DNA of 64,000 nt from Planctomyces sp. SH-PL14. GTDB lineage: Bacteria > Planctomycetota > Planctomycetia > Planctomycetales > Planctomycetaceae. A program made the position numbers and the translations under genes. The notes under the pieces are model-generated. The model worked only from the letters and a program-made list of their open reading frames with translations. It was not told where the DNA came from and did no database searches. Position 1 is the stretch's first letter. Every line of letters starts with the position of its first letter. The stretch covers positions 4,234,001 to 4,298,000 of the forward strand of contig NZ_CP011270.1 in the NCBI RefSeq assembly GCF_001610835.1, read 5' to 3'. Positions 20,159 to 29,146 of the stretch are shown here, in pieces.

Positions 20159-20512
20159 CCGGGGTCCAGGGGGTCACCCCTGGTGGGGAGTGCAGAGGGG
20201 CCTGTGTTGTTTTTCTGGCCCTTTGCCCGCCGGAGGCCTGGCCGTCGAGAGATGTCTGAAGGAGTGGATGTCCAAACGCGGACGCCGTGTCGTATGCCCC
20301 TCTCACCAACACGCGGGGATTCCAGGGCTGGCTGTGTGGTGTAGAGGAGTCCTCAACGCTGGCACCACAAAGGGGACATCCGTTGTTTACCACGGTTCCT
20401 CATGGAAGTGCCTCCGGCGGCAAGGGGGCGGGGCCCCCTTGACCCCAGGCTGCCGTCGCACGTTGGGTTTGAGCAATCGAGTCGTGCCGGCAAGGACGTG
20501 GTTCGAGCCAGC
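20159..20512 (+). repeat. Dispersed structured repeat, copy R4
   Basis: Plus-orientation copy 32 bases after the pseudocaspase stop, sense to it. P1 loop is GTCA. The P2 loop (20191-20226) has grown to TGTGTTGTTTTTCT with the stem kept (GGGGCC with GGCCC). P4 is TGTCC with GGACG (one U.G). P6 is CAAGGGGGC-GGG-GCCCCCTTG. The tail ends GTTCGAGCCAGC. The 180 bases to the next gene hold nothing I can name. Confidence 0.9.
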
Positions 20513-20692
20513 AAGATCAGGCCCCCTTCTGACCGACCACTCTTCAGCGAAGTCTCTCGCGGCGTTGTCGAGGTTCTGCCGGACGTCCTATCCTCGCGGC
20601 ATTTCTGCGGACGACGGGGGTCGGTTTCCCGTGCCGATCACTCCGTCTCCACCTGCTCCTCTCGCAGAAGCGAGATGCGACCGAGGTTGCCC

Positions 20693-21112
20693 ATGTCCTG
20701 GTTTCAGTACCGTTTTGCCCTGCCCGCTTTCTCACGCGGCGTTCATCTCGTGACGCATCACGTCCTGCGTGCGGCTGTCGATCTGCCGAAGATCGAGACC
20801 GGGCTGATGCACGTCTTCATTCTGCATACCTCAGCGTCACTGACGATCAATGAGAATGCCGATCCGGATGTCCGGACGGACATGGAGATGTCGCTGAACC
20901 GGCTGGCCCCCGAGAGCGCTCCCTACGTGCATACGCTGGAGGGACCGGACGACATGCCGGCCCACGTGAAGGCGTCGCTGATGGGGTCGAGCGTTTCGAT
21001 TCCGATCTCGCGGGGGAAGCTGCTGCTGGGGACGTGGCAGGGGATCTATCTCTGCGAGCATCGCGATCGGGGCGGGCCTCGGTCGCTTGTCGTCACGCTG
21101 CAAGGGGAGTGA
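20693..21112 (+). CDS. YjbQ/UPF0047 family protein
   Basis: The 139-residue protein is full length for the YjbQ (UPF0047) family and has its signature: HTSASLTINENADPDV and ISRGKLLLGTWQGIYLCEHR. I chose the ATG at 20693 because the family starts with MxWFQxxxxL-like blocks. Family members have been linked to a secondary thiamine phosphate synthase activity; that activity is known for relatives, not shown here. Cytoplasmic. The next gene starts 170 bases downstream on the same strand. Confidence 0.9.
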   Translation: MSWFQYRFALPAFSRGVHLVTHHVLRAAVDLPKIETGLMHVFILHTSASLTINENADPDVRTDMEMSLNRLAPESAPYVHTLEGPDDMPAHVKASLMGSSVSIPISRGKLLLGTWQGIYLCEHRDRGGPRSLVVTLQGE

Positions 21113-21281
21113 GCACCGATCGGCTCTCCGGGAGCTTGGGAGCGAAGAGCCGGGAGAAGAGAAACGGCCCCAACCACCGCAGGCACCCGATGTGCTGAAA
21201 GGCCCGCCGTCCGGAGGTGCGTTTCTCAAGCGACCCGAACTCGGTAGCCTGACGCGATTCCGTTCCGCAGGAGATGTTCCG

Positions 21282-21815
21282 ATGGCCGCTCGACCGCTCG
21301 AAAACCAGCGAATCCTCTGTTTTGTCGGCGACATCTATGAGGACCTGGAGCTCTGGTACCCGAAGCTCCGGATGGAAGAGGCGGGAGCCAAGGTGACTCT
21401 GGCGGGGCAGGAAGCGGGGACCAAGTACGAGGGGAAGAACGGTTACCCGTGCGTCTCCGACGCGGCGATCGCCGATATGAAGGCGGAGGACTTCGCCGGG
21501 GTGCTCTGCCCTGGCGGCTTCATGCCGGACAAGCTCCGTCGCGACCCGAAGGTTCTGGAGCTGATCCGCGAGTTCGACCGTCAGAAGAAGTTGATCGCCG
21601 CCATCTGTCACGGCGGCTGGATGCCGATCTCGGCCAAGGTGTACCGGGGTGTGCGGGTGACCGGATCGCCGGGGATCAAGGACGACCTGGAGAATGCCGG
21701 CGCGATCTGGGAGGACAAGTCGGTGGTCGTCGACCGCCACTTCGTCTCCAGCCGCAAGCCGGACGACCTGCCGGATTTTGCCGTCGGAATGCTTCAGGTC
21801 CTGACGGCGAAGTAG
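21282..21815 (+). CDS. DJ-1/PfpI family protein (type 1 glutamine amidotransferase-like)
   Basis: The 177-residue protein starts after a good Shine-Dalgarno (CAGGAG). It has the PfpI landmarks: GDIYEDLELWYP with the acidic residue, VLCPGGFMPDKLR, and the nucleophile elbow AAICHGGWM with Cys at about 107 and the neighbouring His. The size and layout fit deglycase/protease-like PfpI enzymes, which act on glyoxal adducts or small peptides. Exact activity is not predictable. Cytoplasmic. Confidence 0.9.
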   Translation: MAARPLENQRILCFVGDIYEDLELWYPKLRMEEAGAKVTLAGQEAGTKYEGKNGYPCVSDAAIADMKAEDFAGVLCPGGFMPDKLRRDPKVLELIREFDRQKKLIAAICHGGWMPISAKVYRGVRVTGSPGIKDDLENAGAIWEDKSVVVDRHFVSSRKPDDLPDFAVGMLQVLTAK

Positions 21816-21954
21816 AAGCTCCACGGACGCTCCTCCCGCGTCCGGAAAAGACCGGTTCTGAAGGATTGATCCGCTGCTGACGGTTCTCCGTTCTGCCTGC
21901 ACCAGGACCGCACTGGGGCGGGCCGCGGTCTTGTGATGCACGGGAGCGTCAGCG

Positions 21955-22740
21955 GTGGGGGACTCGACGGCGCGCGCCGCGCGGATTGGGGACCGTATGG
22001 CCCTCGCGGCGGTGGTCGCCGCCGTCGTCATCCTGCTCTCGTGGGCGGCGGTCGACGCCAGTTACGCCAACAGCCTCTTTCGAACGCCGATCTTCCTGCG
22101 TCTGCCCGTCGGATTCTGGGTCTCCGATACCTGGCTCGCCGAAGATATCGGGATCCTGGAGCATCTTCGGCCCGTATCCTGGAACCCCATTGGAATTCGC
22201 GTCCTCGGAATGTCGTCTGTCTTTGTCATCGGAGGCGCGGCCAGTCTCTGGATCGTCATCCGGGCTCTCGTTCGGCACGACATCCGGTCCGGATTCGCTC
22301 TGGGTCTCGTCTTGGCCGCGTGGGGGATGTTCCTTGGCATTCATCGCCGAGTGGACGATTGGAAGGTCGAGCGGCAAGTCCGGAGTCTGCTGCCGCGCAT
22401 CGAAGCGATCGGAAGTGAAGTCGATGCGAACTGGCCGAAAGCTCCGGTGGTCCTCAAGTCCGGGGGATCCTATTTTGTCGATCCGGAGCAGTGGCCGCGG
22501 GTCCTGTTGAAACGAGGGCCGCATGACTCTGACCCCTTCCAAGAGGATCTGGGCCGCCTGATCTACCGGACGCGCGAGGGAGCGCTCCAGTTTGATCTGG
22601 CGGCGTGCCACGACCGTATGGTCGAGTTTCACCCCCACGGCACCGTTCCCAAGGAGTGCCGTGGAATCACCGAACGACACCGCGCACCCGCCAGGTCCTG
22701 GGTCCGTTTGAAAGAGAACTGGTATCTCGTCCGGTACTGA
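21955..22740 (+). CDS. Membrane protein of unknown function (three hydrophobic segments)
   Basis: The 261-residue frame starts at a GTG (21955); the first ATG is at 21997 and may be the true start, since it opens straight into the first hydrophobic segment (ALAAVVAAVVILLSW). Two more segments follow (VFVIGGAASLWIVIRALV, SGFALGLVLAAWGMFLGI), then a soluble C-terminal half of about 130 residues. I do not recognise a family. It lies between the PfpI gene and another small membrane protein on the same strand. Confidence 0.6.
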   Translation: MGDSTARAARIGDRMALAAVVAAVVILLSWAAVDASYANSLFRTPIFLRLPVGFWVSDTWLAEDIGILEHLRPVSWNPIGIRVLGMSSVFVIGGAASLWIVIRALVRHDIRSGFALGLVLAAWGMFLGIHRRVDDWKVERQVRSLLPRIEAIGSEVDANWPKAPVVLKSGGSYFVDPEQWPRVLLKRGPHDSDPFQEDLGRLIYRTREGALQFDLAACHDRMVEFHPHGTVPKECRGITERHRAPARSWVRLKENWYLVRY

Positions 22741-22792
22741 CCGGACCGAGTCGTGTCACTCCTTCCAGACTCCTGCTGCACGAGGTCTGGCG

Positions 22793-23182
22793 TTGGCATT
22801 CCCGCTCAAGTCGATCGGATACCTCTGGGCATTCCCCGTGACGACGGTGGGGCTGCTTCTTGCCGCGGCGGCCCGGCTGACGGGTGGGTCAGTGGGGCTT
22901 CATCACGGAGTGATCGAGGCCCACGGCGGTCTCGTGGCGTGGCTGTTGCGTGGAGGCCGGCTTCGCCAGGGCGGCACCGCGATGACGCTGGGGCATGTCA
23001 TCCTGGCCCGCGACGCGCTCTGTCTGGAAGCAAGCCGCGAGCATGAGCGGCATCACGTTCGGCAGTTTGAGTGCTGGGGACCGCTGCTGCCGCCTCTCTA
23101 TTGGGGAATCGCACTCTGGCTTCGGATGCGCGGAAGAGATCCTTACCTCGATCATCCGCTGGAGCCACCTCCGCGAACCTAG
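22793..23182 (+). CDS. Small membrane protein with a HERHHVRQ motif
   Basis: There is no ATG; the frame opens at a TTG (22793), the only usable start near the hydrophobic head. The 129-residue protein has an N-terminal membrane segment (YLWAFPVTTVGLLLAAAA) and a conserved-looking core ASREHERHHVRQFECWGPL followed by a second segment and GRDPYLDHPLE. The clustered His/Glu (HERHH) resembles a metal site but lacks the exact HExxH spacing. I recall similar short membrane proteins in other planctomycetes but no function. The frame and start are moderately sure. Confidence 0.55.
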   Translation: MAFPLKSIGYLWAFPVTTVGLLLAAAARLTGGSVGLHHGVIEAHGGLVAWLLRGGRLRQGGTAMTLGHVILARDALCLEASREHERHHVRQFECWGPLLPPLYWGIALWLRMRGRDPYLDHPLEPPPRT

Positions 23183-23207
23183 GGGTTCTCCCGAGCGCAA
23201 GGAAACG

Positions 23208-24344
23208 TCAGGAGGCCTTCTTCCGAACCCGCTTCAGGAACCGCAAGACGGCGGACTCCTGTGAGGAGAGCTTGGTCGTAACGCGGGACCGGACCGAGCG
23301 GCGGATGCGGATTGTCAGCGTCGCGCCCGTGAAGGCCTCGATAATCGCCGGATGGATGTAGCACTTGCGGCAGACGGCGCGGGTGTTGCCGAGATGGGTC
23401 GCCACCTCGGAGATCGCCTCGGCGACCTGCTTCTTGATCGCGGTCTCGGAACTCGCTCGCTCGAGTCCGGCAAATGTCTCGGCCGCGAGGACCGTTCCCG
23501 CCCAAGTCCGGAAATCCTTGGCCGTGAAGTCCTGGCCGCTGATTTCCTTGAGGTACTCGTTCACGTCCGTGGACCGGACGTCGCGCGGCTCGTCGTCATC
23601 ATCGACGTAGCCGAAGAGTTCCTGCCCCGGGAGGTCCTGGCACTGGCGGACGATGCGGGCCAGACGATCATCCCGCAGGTCGATCTCGTGCTCGACGCCG
23701 CTTTTACCGCGGAACTCGAAGACGATCCGAGTGCCGGTGACGTCGACGTGGCGGTTGCGGAGCGTTGTCAGGCCGAACGACTTGTTGCTGTCCGCGTACT
23801 CCTCGTTCCCGACGCGGATAAGCGTTGTCTCCAGAAGGCGGACGACGGCGGCCAGGACCCGCTCGCGGGGGAGGCCCTGTCGGGCGAGGTCTTTGTTGAC
23901 CTGTTCGCGGATCCGCGGGAGGGCCTCGGCGAAGTCGATCATCCGTTCGTACTTGGCGGCGTCGCGGACCTGTCGCCAGCGGGGGTGGTAGCGGTACTGC
24001 TTGCGGTGGCGGGCGTCGAGGCCGGTGGCCTGGATGTGGCCATTGGGATCGACGCAGATCCAGACGTCGGTCCAGGCGGGGGGGATGACGAGGGCAGCGA
24101 TCCGTTTGAGGACTTTCTTGTCGCGGACGGGGCGGCGGGTGGGAGAAAGATATTGGAAGCCGGTTCCGCGGCGGCGGCGGGAGAGGCCGGGGTTGTTGTC
24201 GGAGACGTAGTGGAGGCGTGCCGCGCTGATCGACTCCTTTGACTGGGCGACGACCGTGGTGAATGTTTCGGTTTCAACGATGGCGCGGTGGACGACGCGG
24301 GTTTGGAGGCGTGTCCGATGTCGGCGGGAGGGTTTCGTGGGCAT
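23208..24344 (-). CDS. DNA topoisomerase IB (poxvirus-type)
   Basis: From the ATG at 24344 the protein is 378 residues. It has the poxvirus-like type IB topoisomerase core: IPPAWTDVWICVDPNGHIQATGLDARHRKQYRYH in the N-terminal domain, then LIRVGNEEYADSNKSFGLTTLRNRHV (catalytic Arg and Lys), KDFRTWAGTVLAA (second catalytic Arg) and CYIHPAII with the active-site Tyr. The family relaxes supercoils by a covalent 3-prime phosphotyrosine. The C-terminus is basic. Bacteria carry it patchily, so horizontal gain is possible. It converges with the small membrane protein gene, 25 bases apart. Confidence 0.93.
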   Translation of the reverse strand: MPTKPSRRHRTRLQTRVVHRAIVETETFTTVVAQSKESISAARLHYVSDNNPGLSRRRRGTGFQYLSPTRRPVRDKKVLKRIAALVIPPAWTDVWICVDPNGHIQATGLDARHRKQYRYHPRWRQVRDAAKYERMIDFAEALPRIREQVNKDLARQGLPRERVLAAVVRLLETTLIRVGNEEYADSNKSFGLTTLRNRHVDVTGTRIVFEFRGKSGVEHEIDLRDDRLARIVRQCQDLPGQELFGYVDDDDEPRDVRSTDVNEYLKEISGQDFTAKDFRTWAGTVLAAETFAGLERASSETAIKKQVAEAISEVATHLGNTRAVCRKCYIHPAIIEAFTGATLTIRIRRSVRSRVTTKLSSQESAVLRFLKRVRKKAS

Positions 24345-24377
24345 GTAGGACAGAGTTGCAACCACTGTTCCAAATCA

Positions 24378-24699
24378 CCGGGTCCAGGGGCACCCTGGTG
24401 GGGGATGCAAGGGGGCAACGCCCTCTTGCCCGCCGGAGGCCTGGCCGTCGAGAGATGTCTGAAGGAGCACGTGTCCAAGCGCGGACAAAGTGTCGTATGC
24501 CCCCTCACCAACCCGCGGGGATTGCAAAGCCAGCGGTGTGATGTGAGGGAGTCCTCAACGTGGGTACCACAAAGGGGACATCCGTTGTGTCCCACGGTTC
24601 CTCATGGAAGTGCCTCCGGCGGCAAGGGGGTGAGACCCCCTTGACCCCAGCGGCCGTCGTACGTTGGGTTTGAGCTATCGAGCCGTGTCGGCAAGCACG
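24378..24699 (+). repeat. Dispersed structured repeat, copy R5
   Basis: Plus-orientation copy between the topoisomerase 5-prime end and the anti-sigma kinase 3-prime end (55 bases from that stop), antisense to it. P1 is CCAGGG-GCA-CCCTGG, P2 is the GCAAGGGGGC type, P6 is the GGGGGT-GAG-ACCCCC type with the loop-closing T-A pair. The P4 core TGTCC with GGACA is perfect. Confidence 0.9.
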
Positions 24700-24753
24700 C
24701 AGAAGAAACTGCCTTCAGATTGAACTGGGAAACCAGCGACGGACCACGAGGCG

Positions 24754-25167
24754 CTACTCGGAGCGCTCCTTAATCATCGTGATCCGGTTCCCTCTGTCGT
24801 TATAGCCCACACTCGTCATGTAGTGATGAATCAGCATCACTCCCCGGCCGCTCGATCGCTCCAGGTTCTCTTCCAGCGTCGGATCGGGAAGCGTGCTGGG
24901 ATCGAATCCCCTCCCCTGATCCTCAATCGACACCCGGACAGTCGAGTCGGTCACTTCCCAACTGATCTCGACCGACTTGTTGGGGTCCATCTGGTTGCCA
25001 TGCTTGATGGCATTGATCAGCGCTTCCTCCAGCGCCAGACGGACGCTGAAGACGTCCTTCATTGGATAGCCGCGCTCCTCCAACAGACCGACGATCCGTT
25101 CCTGGACCTCAAGTCCAGCGGAGGTGTCGTTGGGAATCGTTACAGCAGATTGAGCGGCTGCGGACAT
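24754..25167 (-). CDS. Anti-sigma kinase-like ATP-binding protein (RsbW family)
   Basis: The 137-residue protein is a single GHKL ATPase domain. The N box reads EEALINAIKHGN (about residues 47-58), the G1 box DQGRGFDP (83-90) and the G2 box GRGVMLIHH near residue 107. This is the serine-kinase type that binds a sigma factor or a response target and phosphorylates a STAS antagonist. The STAS gene lies 76 bases upstream on the same strand, so the two make a likely partner-switch pair. No sigma factor or phosphatase gene is next to it. Confidence 0.9.
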   Translation of the reverse strand: MSAAAQSAVTIPNDTSAGLEVQERIVGLLEERGYPMKDVFSVRLALEEALINAIKHGNQMDPNKSVEISWEVTDSTVRVSIEDQGRGFDPSTLPDPTLEENLERSSGRGVMLIHHYMTSVGYNDRGNRITMIKERSE

Positions 25168-25243
25168 CTCTCCTCAACCCGGTTGGTCACAGCCCGCGAC
25201 GGAAAACGCTCGGAACGGACTCCGGAACTTCACGTCGCACGGC

Positions 25244-25600
25244 TTACAGCCCGGCCAGGGCCTGGTCCTGATCCGGCTTGATATCCAGCACCTTGTTCAG
25301 CTTGGTGATGGTGAAGACCTCAAGGATCTCCGGGCGGATGTTGCACAGGCGAAGCTTTCCTTTGGCCGCTTTCACCTTATTGTTCATCGTGATCAGCTTG
25401 CCGAGGGCCGCGCTCGAGAGATACTCGACGTTGGCAAAGTCCAGCACGATCTTCTTGCGGCCGTCTTCGTCGACGAGGCCGAAGAGCTGGTTCCCGATCA
25501 TCTGGATGTTGTTCTCGTCCAGAATTTTCTTGTCGAGGAACCGGGCGACCGTGACGTCACCCACTTCTTCAATGTCGAGCCGACGTTGCCCCGCAGCCAT
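25244..25600 (-). CDS. STAS-domain anti-sigma factor antagonist
   Basis: From the ATG at 25600 (SD GGCAGAGG upstream) the protein is 118 residues, the usual size for the SpoIIAA/RsbV family. The start MAAGQRRLDIEEVGDVTVARF fits the family; the frame runs on upstream without similarity. VLDFANVEYLSSAALG holds the site normally phosphorylated by the kinase (Ser at about 62-63), and ILEVFTITKLNKVLDI matches the last helix and strand. It is expected to release the target bound by the neighbouring kinase when unphosphorylated. Confidence 0.9.
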   Translation of the reverse strand: MAAGQRRLDIEEVGDVTVARFLDKKILDENNIQMIGNQLFGLVDEDGRKKIVLDFANVEYLSSAALGKLITMNNKVKAAKGKLRLCNIRPEILEVFTITKLNKVLDIKPDQDQALAGL

Positions 25601-26258
25601 AACCTCTGCCTGTCTCTGCTGTGCCGGCGGACAATTGCATGCGGCGTCCACCGGCCTGTCACGATGGGGGAGGAACGGGACCGCCCCTCCAGAGTTGCTC
25701 GGCTGAGTTTCATTCTGCCCTATGCCAATGTCAAGCGTGTTCCAATGGTTGCGTCGAATCGGGCCTCTTGGGGCGGCACCGGCGCACCCCTGTGCCGACA
25801 AGGCAAAAGAGACCGGCCGCCGTCTCCTTCCCGTCTGCCGCCTCGCGTCCCGGGATCGGTCAATCGCTTTCGATCCGTATCGGTTCCGCGCGGTCCGGCG
25901 GAAACCGATATCGGAGTTTCCGCGCGTGGAAAACCTGTCAGGGAAATGTTCGCCGCTGGTGCAACGGGGGACGCGATAACGAGCGGATTCGGAACGCTGT
26001 CAACGGAGGCGGCCTTTGCGGACATCTCTCGAACACGAACGAACAGAGGATTCACCGGTTTTCCACACGGCCTTTTCGCTCTGAACTGGCCGTAACCATT
26101 GTCTTCGATGGAGGTTTTGAGGCCCGAGTCCCGCGTGCCCGGACTCAAGAGGGGGCGACCATACGGAGTACGGATAGAAATTCATTCTTAGAGAGAGGAG
26201 AGGAACGTCGGCGTTGCCTCCTTGAGGAAGGACGTATCGGAATCTTTTGGCAGGGATC
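25601..26258. other. 658-base gap with one long hairpin
   Basis: This gap holds the promoter region of the STAS gene and the 3-prime end of the VWA gene (both minus). I find no open frame I can support, no tRNA and no copy of the R family. The only structure I see is the hairpin at 25878-25910. Confidence 0.5.
25878..25910. repeat. Perfect-stem hairpin with one bulge in the STAS upstream gap
   Basis: TATCGGTTCCGC pairs with GCGGAAACCGATA (one extra A) around an 8-base loop. There is no T-run on either side, so a terminator for the VWA gene is possible but not shown; a protein-binding palindrome is the other reading. Confidence 0.45.
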
Positions 26259-28685
26259 TCACGTCAGTCCCAGACGCTGCCGCCAGAGCCATTCCGTTCC
26301 CAGGACGAGCAGGAGCAGCGTGAACAGCTCCCAGCGATTCCAGAGCGGGATCCGCTCAGCCGCGGCGAGCGCGATCGGCTGACCGCGGGGGATCTCCTGG
26401 ACCAGCCGATCGAACTGTTCCAGCTCGTACATCTTGCCGCGGGTCTGCTGCGCGGTCCGCGCCAGGTCCGCCCGGTCGACCCCTCGCTGCTGGAGTTCGC
26501 GGTTCGGGAGCTCCACCTGAAACTCGGCGGCAGGCGGAGACTCGGGGTTTGTCGGATCGGCCAGCCAGACCCGGTATGTCCCCGCGCCGAGGCCGGCCGC
26601 GGTTCCCTCGTAGAGCTGGGGCGTATCGGGACGGGGGGCGAGCTCGATTGTCTCCCTCCGTGGGGTCCCGCCGCTGCCGTCGCCCCCTCGCCCGCCGCCG
26701 GGGCGGGCTTCAACGATGACCTGGGCCGGCTTTCCCGTTGCGCCGCCCGCGGTTCCGCCCCCCAGCGAACGGCCGTCGAGGACCTGAACCCGGATCCGGA
26801 CCGGATCGCCGACGTGATAGGCCGTTCGATCGGTCGTGAGCTGGACTCCGCGACTCGCCCCCAGCAGCTTGGCCCGGCTGAGGGCCCGCATCGCCTGGCT
26901 CCAGTACCGGGGATAGAACGAATCCCCCGGCTGTCGCCGCCACTGCCACAGCTCGTCCGTGGCATGAAACAGGACCTGCCCCGCCCCGAAACGCTGCCAG
27001 ACGATGAGCGGGAGCTTTCCGTCCTCTCCGCGGGCCTGTGGATGCACTGTGAGGGCCTGGGCGCCCGCTTTCCGCCGGCGGCACTCCAGGAACCAGTACA
27101 TCGGCGGAAGCTCGGCCCAGGCGGCGTCGGCCGAGGTCCCGCTGTCGGTGAGCCGCAGGAGCGGATGCGCCCGCCCCTCGATCGTCCGCTCCATCCGGAA
27201 TCCGTTCAGCAGGGAAGTCGGCTCCGGCGCCCGGACGGCATCGAGCTCGACGGGCGAGAGTGTTTCCAACGGAGTTCGGGCGAAGGCGGCCGGGTTGAAG
27301 CGGGGCCCGGCGACCATCAGGAGACCGCCCCCCCGCTCCCGGACGAACTCCCGCAGGTGCTCGAGCGACTGCGGATTGAAATACTCCGGATCGACGTCCC
27401 CCAGGATCACGACGTCGTACTGGAACAGCTCCTCCGTCGTCGTCGGGAATCGCGGCAGGGCGGTCCGGTCTTCCTGGACGTATTCCGGGTCGGACTCCTG
27501 GAGAACCGTTCTGAGCTCGATCGAGTCGTCCCGTTCCAGGACCGGCTTGAGATGTCGGAACTCCCAGCGGGGGAGCCGCTCCACCAGCAGCACGCGGATC
27601 TTCTCCCGCCGGACCTGGATCCGCTTGCGGAGGACGTTGTTTTCCGTCTCCTGCTCCTCGGTCCACGGTTTGACTTTGACAAGCAGCTCCAGCTCCCCTT
27701 CGGCGGGCGGGACGTAGCTCAGCTCCATGTTGACCGGCTGTCCCTCCTGGCTGGCGACCTCCTGTGTCCGGGCGAGCGGACCCGTGCCGTCCGCGGACCA
27801 CAGTTCCGCTTCGATCGGGCGGCCGGACCCGCCGTGCGGCCGGACCCGGAACGAGAGCGCCGCCGGGTCGCCGAGGAGGATCACGTCCTCGGCCAGCAGG
27901 TCGTACGCCTGAAGGTCGAGGACCGGCCGGTCGCTGCCGACCGGGACGGTCAGGACCGGGACCGACATCTGCCGGGCCAGGTCGACGGCCGCCGAGGCCC
28001 GGTCCGCTTCGCTGGTGCTCGCCACGCCGTCGGAGAGGAGGACGATCGCGGTCGGGGGGACGCCGCGGAACTCTTCGAGGACCTCTTTGAGCGCGGCTCC
28101 GGGGCGGGTCGAGAGGCCGAGCGGTTTCAGGCCCCGGACCGCTTCGGCGAGGGCCTGAGGGGAGTCGAGCTCGGCGTTGATCGGGTTGGCGGACTCGGAG
28201 AACTCGTAGAGCCGCAGGCGGTGCCGCTGTCCCAGCTCGCGGAGACGCTCCCCTTCTCGATCGAGGAGGACCGCCTGAGCGGACTGGAGCCGTGTGGTCG
28301 AGGTCCCGGAGTTCGCCGCGGGACTGGCGGTCGTGGGGGCTCGATCGGGAAGGCCCATGCTGCCTGAGGTGTCGATCAGGACGGCGATGAACGGGAGACC
28401 GGTGCGGGTCACCTGGAGCGCCGCTTCGGTCAGGGCCAAGCCGATCAGAGCCAGGGCTGCGAAACGGAGGGCGATCAGGCCGATTCTTTGAAGGAGCGAG
28501 AGATGCCGCGTCTGCCGCAGATAGGCGGCGACGACGAGTCCGGCCAGGGCGATTCCCCCGGTCCAGAGAACGGCGGGGCGAGAGAACCAGGAGGAGCGGA
28601 GAACCAGATCCCAAGCGGTCCCCTGGCCGGGCGCGGCCGGGTCCAGCCGGAAGTACCACTCGAACCACGATCGCAGCCAGTCCAT
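26259..28685 (-). CDS. VWA-domain membrane protein (BatA-like, glutamine-amidotransferase-like middle)
   Basis: The 808-residue protein has two N-terminal membrane helices (about 38-55 and 66-86), then a von Willebrand A domain with a complete MIDAS start DTSGSMG (Asp at about 105) and LLSDGVAS. Beyond it comes a beta-rich region, then a stretch with VILGDVDPEYF and VRERGGGLLMVAG that looks like the class I glutamine-amidotransferase-like fold of this protein type, and a final helix (ELFTLLLLVLGTEWLW). This layout is the usual planctomycete partner of MoxR ATPases, where it is presumed a membrane-bound chaperone or protein-complex assembly factor. No MoxR gene is next to it here. Confidence 0.85.
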   Translation of the reverse strand: MDWLRSWFEWYFRLDPAAPGQGTAWDLVLRSSWFSRPAVLWTGGIALAGLVVAAYLRQTRHLSLLQRIGLIALRFAALALIGLALTEAALQVTRTGLPFIAVLIDTSGSMGLPDRAPTTASPAANSGTSTTRLQSAQAVLLDREGERLRELGQRHRLRLYEFSESANPINAELDSPQALAEAVRGLKPLGLSTRPGAALKEVLEEFRGVPPTAIVLLSDGVASTSEADRASAAVDLARQMSVPVLTVPVGSDRPVLDLQAYDLLAEDVILLGDPAALSFRVRPHGGSGRPIEAELWSADGTGPLARTQEVASQEGQPVNMELSYVPPAEGELELLVKVKPWTEEQETENNVLRKRIQVRREKIRVLLVERLPRWEFRHLKPVLERDDSIELRTVLQESDPEYVQEDRTALPRFPTTTEELFQYDVVILGDVDPEYFNPQSLEHLREFVRERGGGLLMVAGPRFNPAAFARTPLETLSPVELDAVRAPEPTSLLNGFRMERTIEGRAHPLLRLTDSGTSADAAWAELPPMYWFLECRRRKAGAQALTVHPQARGEDGKLPLIVWQRFGAGQVLFHATDELWQWRRQPGDSFYPRYWSQAMRALSRAKLLGASRGVQLTTDRTAYHVGDPVRIRVQVLDGRSLGGGTAGGATGKPAQVIVEARPGGGRGGDGSGGTPRRETIELAPRPDTPQLYEGTAAGLGAGTYRVWLADPTNPESPPAAEFQVELPNRELQQRGVDRADLARTAQQTRGKMYELEQFDRLVQEIPRGQPIALAAAERIPLWNRWELFTLLLLVLGTEWLWRQRLGLT

Positions 28686-28772
28686 GCGATCAGAATAGAG
28701 GGGGAGCGGAGCGGGACGGTAGCCATGTCGCTCCCGCGAAATCAGCTATGGGGCGGGACTGGTTCAGTTCTC

Positions 28773-29096
28773 TCGAACCGCGTCCTTGCCGGCACGACTC
28801 TGCTCGCTCAAACCCAACGTGCGACGGCCGCTGGGGTCAAGGGGGCCTCGCCCCCTTGCCGCCGGAGGCACTTCCATGAGGAACCGTTGTGAACAACGGA
28901 TGTCCCTTTGTGGGACCGGCGATGAGGATTCACCGCTCGCTTCGGAATCCCCGCGGGTTGGTGAGGGGGCATCCGGCACGGTGTCCGCGCTTGGACACTC
29001 GCTCCTTCAGAGAGATCGAGACAGGCCAGGCCTCCGGCGGGCAGAAGGGCGTTGCCCCTCTGCACTCCCCACCAGGGGTTACCCCCTGGACCCCGG
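28773..29096 (-). repeat. Dispersed structured repeat, copy R6
   Basis: Minus-orientation copy between the 5-prime end of the VWA gene and the 3-prime end of the cupin gene (51 bases from that stop), sense to it. P2 on the minus strand is GCAGAGGGGC with GCCCTTCTGC, so pair 4 is G-C where R1 has A-T. P5 is unusually long and perfect: CCGTTGT-TC-ACAACGG. P6 is the GGGGGC-GAG-GCCCCC type. Confidence 0.9.
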
Positions 29097-29146
29097 TGCG
29101 GTTGCGCGATGGATCGTCCGTCTGCCACACCGCCGGAGCGGGCGGG

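Noticed and set aside
25601-26258. A tRNA or small gene in the gap upstream of the STAS gene
   Set aside because: No cloverleaf with the TTCRANY arm and no frame with a start signal or family similarity.
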